NCBI GenBank assembly: GCA_964653685.1
Contig: CAZZHA010000007.1
Location: forward strand, 1-25,698
Reading direction: 5' to 3'
Length of the DNA stretch: 25,698 nt
DNA from: DATKWU01 sp964653685
Lineage (GTDB): Bacteria; Patescibacteriota; Microgenomatia; PFEM01; JAHIFH01
Shown piece by piece: positions 25,412-25,698 of this stretch. The position numbers and the translations under genes were made by a program. How positions within the stretch are numbered: the first letter of the stretch is position 1; each line of letters begins with the position of its first letter. The notes below the pieces were generated by a model. It made no database searches. It worked only from the letters and a program-made list of their open reading frames with translations, and had not been told where the DNA came from.

Positions 25412-25575
25412 TTCTTCCCCCGTAAGAGAATATTCTGCCAAGACCTATTCGGTCCCTCCTTTGGCAGATGAGAAACCCGTTTCCCTCTTGTTTTTAATGT
25501 TCCAAAGCCTAGGAAAAAAAGAAGTAAATCGCCTTTGTTTTGCCTCTTTTTATTACCTGGCTTATTAGGTTTCCT

Positions 25576-25604
25576 ATTATATCATTTCTGTTAAATAGGA
25601 ACAA
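25576..25604 (-). promoter_or_regulatory. Promoter of the LPETG gene
   Basis: On the minus strand: TTGTTC (25604-25599), a 17-nt spacer and a perfect TATAAT (25581-25576). Predicted initiation near 25569 leaves a 5' untranslated region of about 155 nt before the ATG at 25411, unusually long here. I see no known riboswitch in it. The remaining sequence to 25698 is AT-rich with no gene visible. Confidence 0.6.
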
Positions 25605-25698
25605 ATATTATAGGTTTTTTTATAACGAAGGAATTACTTTTTATAAGAGAATCTTTCTCTAGAAACTCTAATCACTTTTTCTTTGTTTTGGTTTTTGG

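Overview
The window looks like part of a Candidate Phyla Radiation (Patescibacteria) genome, most like Microgenomates (OP11) or a close relative such as WWE3. The evidence is a divergent bacterial 16S rRNA gene with CPR-style variants at conserved positions and a ~490-nt intervening sequence near its 3' end, compact AT-rich gene packing, and many membrane glycosyltransferases. The exact phylum is inferred from memory of such 16S sequences and was not tested by search.

Layout. (1) Positions 1-3725: a secreted/anchored surface protein ending in a VPES-hydrophobic-basic tail, overlapped by a small exosortase/archaeosortase-family membrane protein with visible Cys, Arg and His catalytic residues, then a LamG-like surface protein with a Pro/Thr stalk. 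(2) 3963-17085: a long + strand surface-glycan cluster. It holds a polytopic membrane protein, two GT4 glycosyltransferases, three SAM methyltransferases, two tandem GT-C-like membrane glycosyltransferases and a 1093-residue membrane protein with extracytoplasmic domains. The paralogues form a mirror: GT4-MT-GTC, then GTC-MT-MT-GT4. (3) 17086-18573 (-): a GT2-methyltransferase fusion, abutting the previous stop codon. (4) 18673-21229: a double-Cache sensor without an output domain, a small zinc-ribbon membrane protein (-) and mnmA. (5) 21233-23523: a stand-alone 16S unit with its own promoter, boxA-like site, 26-bp leader-trailer processing stem and terminator. No 23S or tRNA gene follows. (6) 23522-25604 (-): a sortase-like protein with a Tat-like N-terminus and a GC-rich, Cys-rich protein ending in LPETG plus a membrane tail.

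Together, most genes build or display the cell surface. The glycan cluster probably makes and modifies a surface polysaccharide or glycoprotein glycan. It is flanked by two unrelated C-terminal protein-sorting systems, an exosortase with its likely substrate on the left and a sortase with its likely LPETG substrate on the right. The main points for follow-up are these two enzyme-substrate pairs, the unassigned structured insertion in 16S, and paired base changes at the 16S 530 loop and decoding site.
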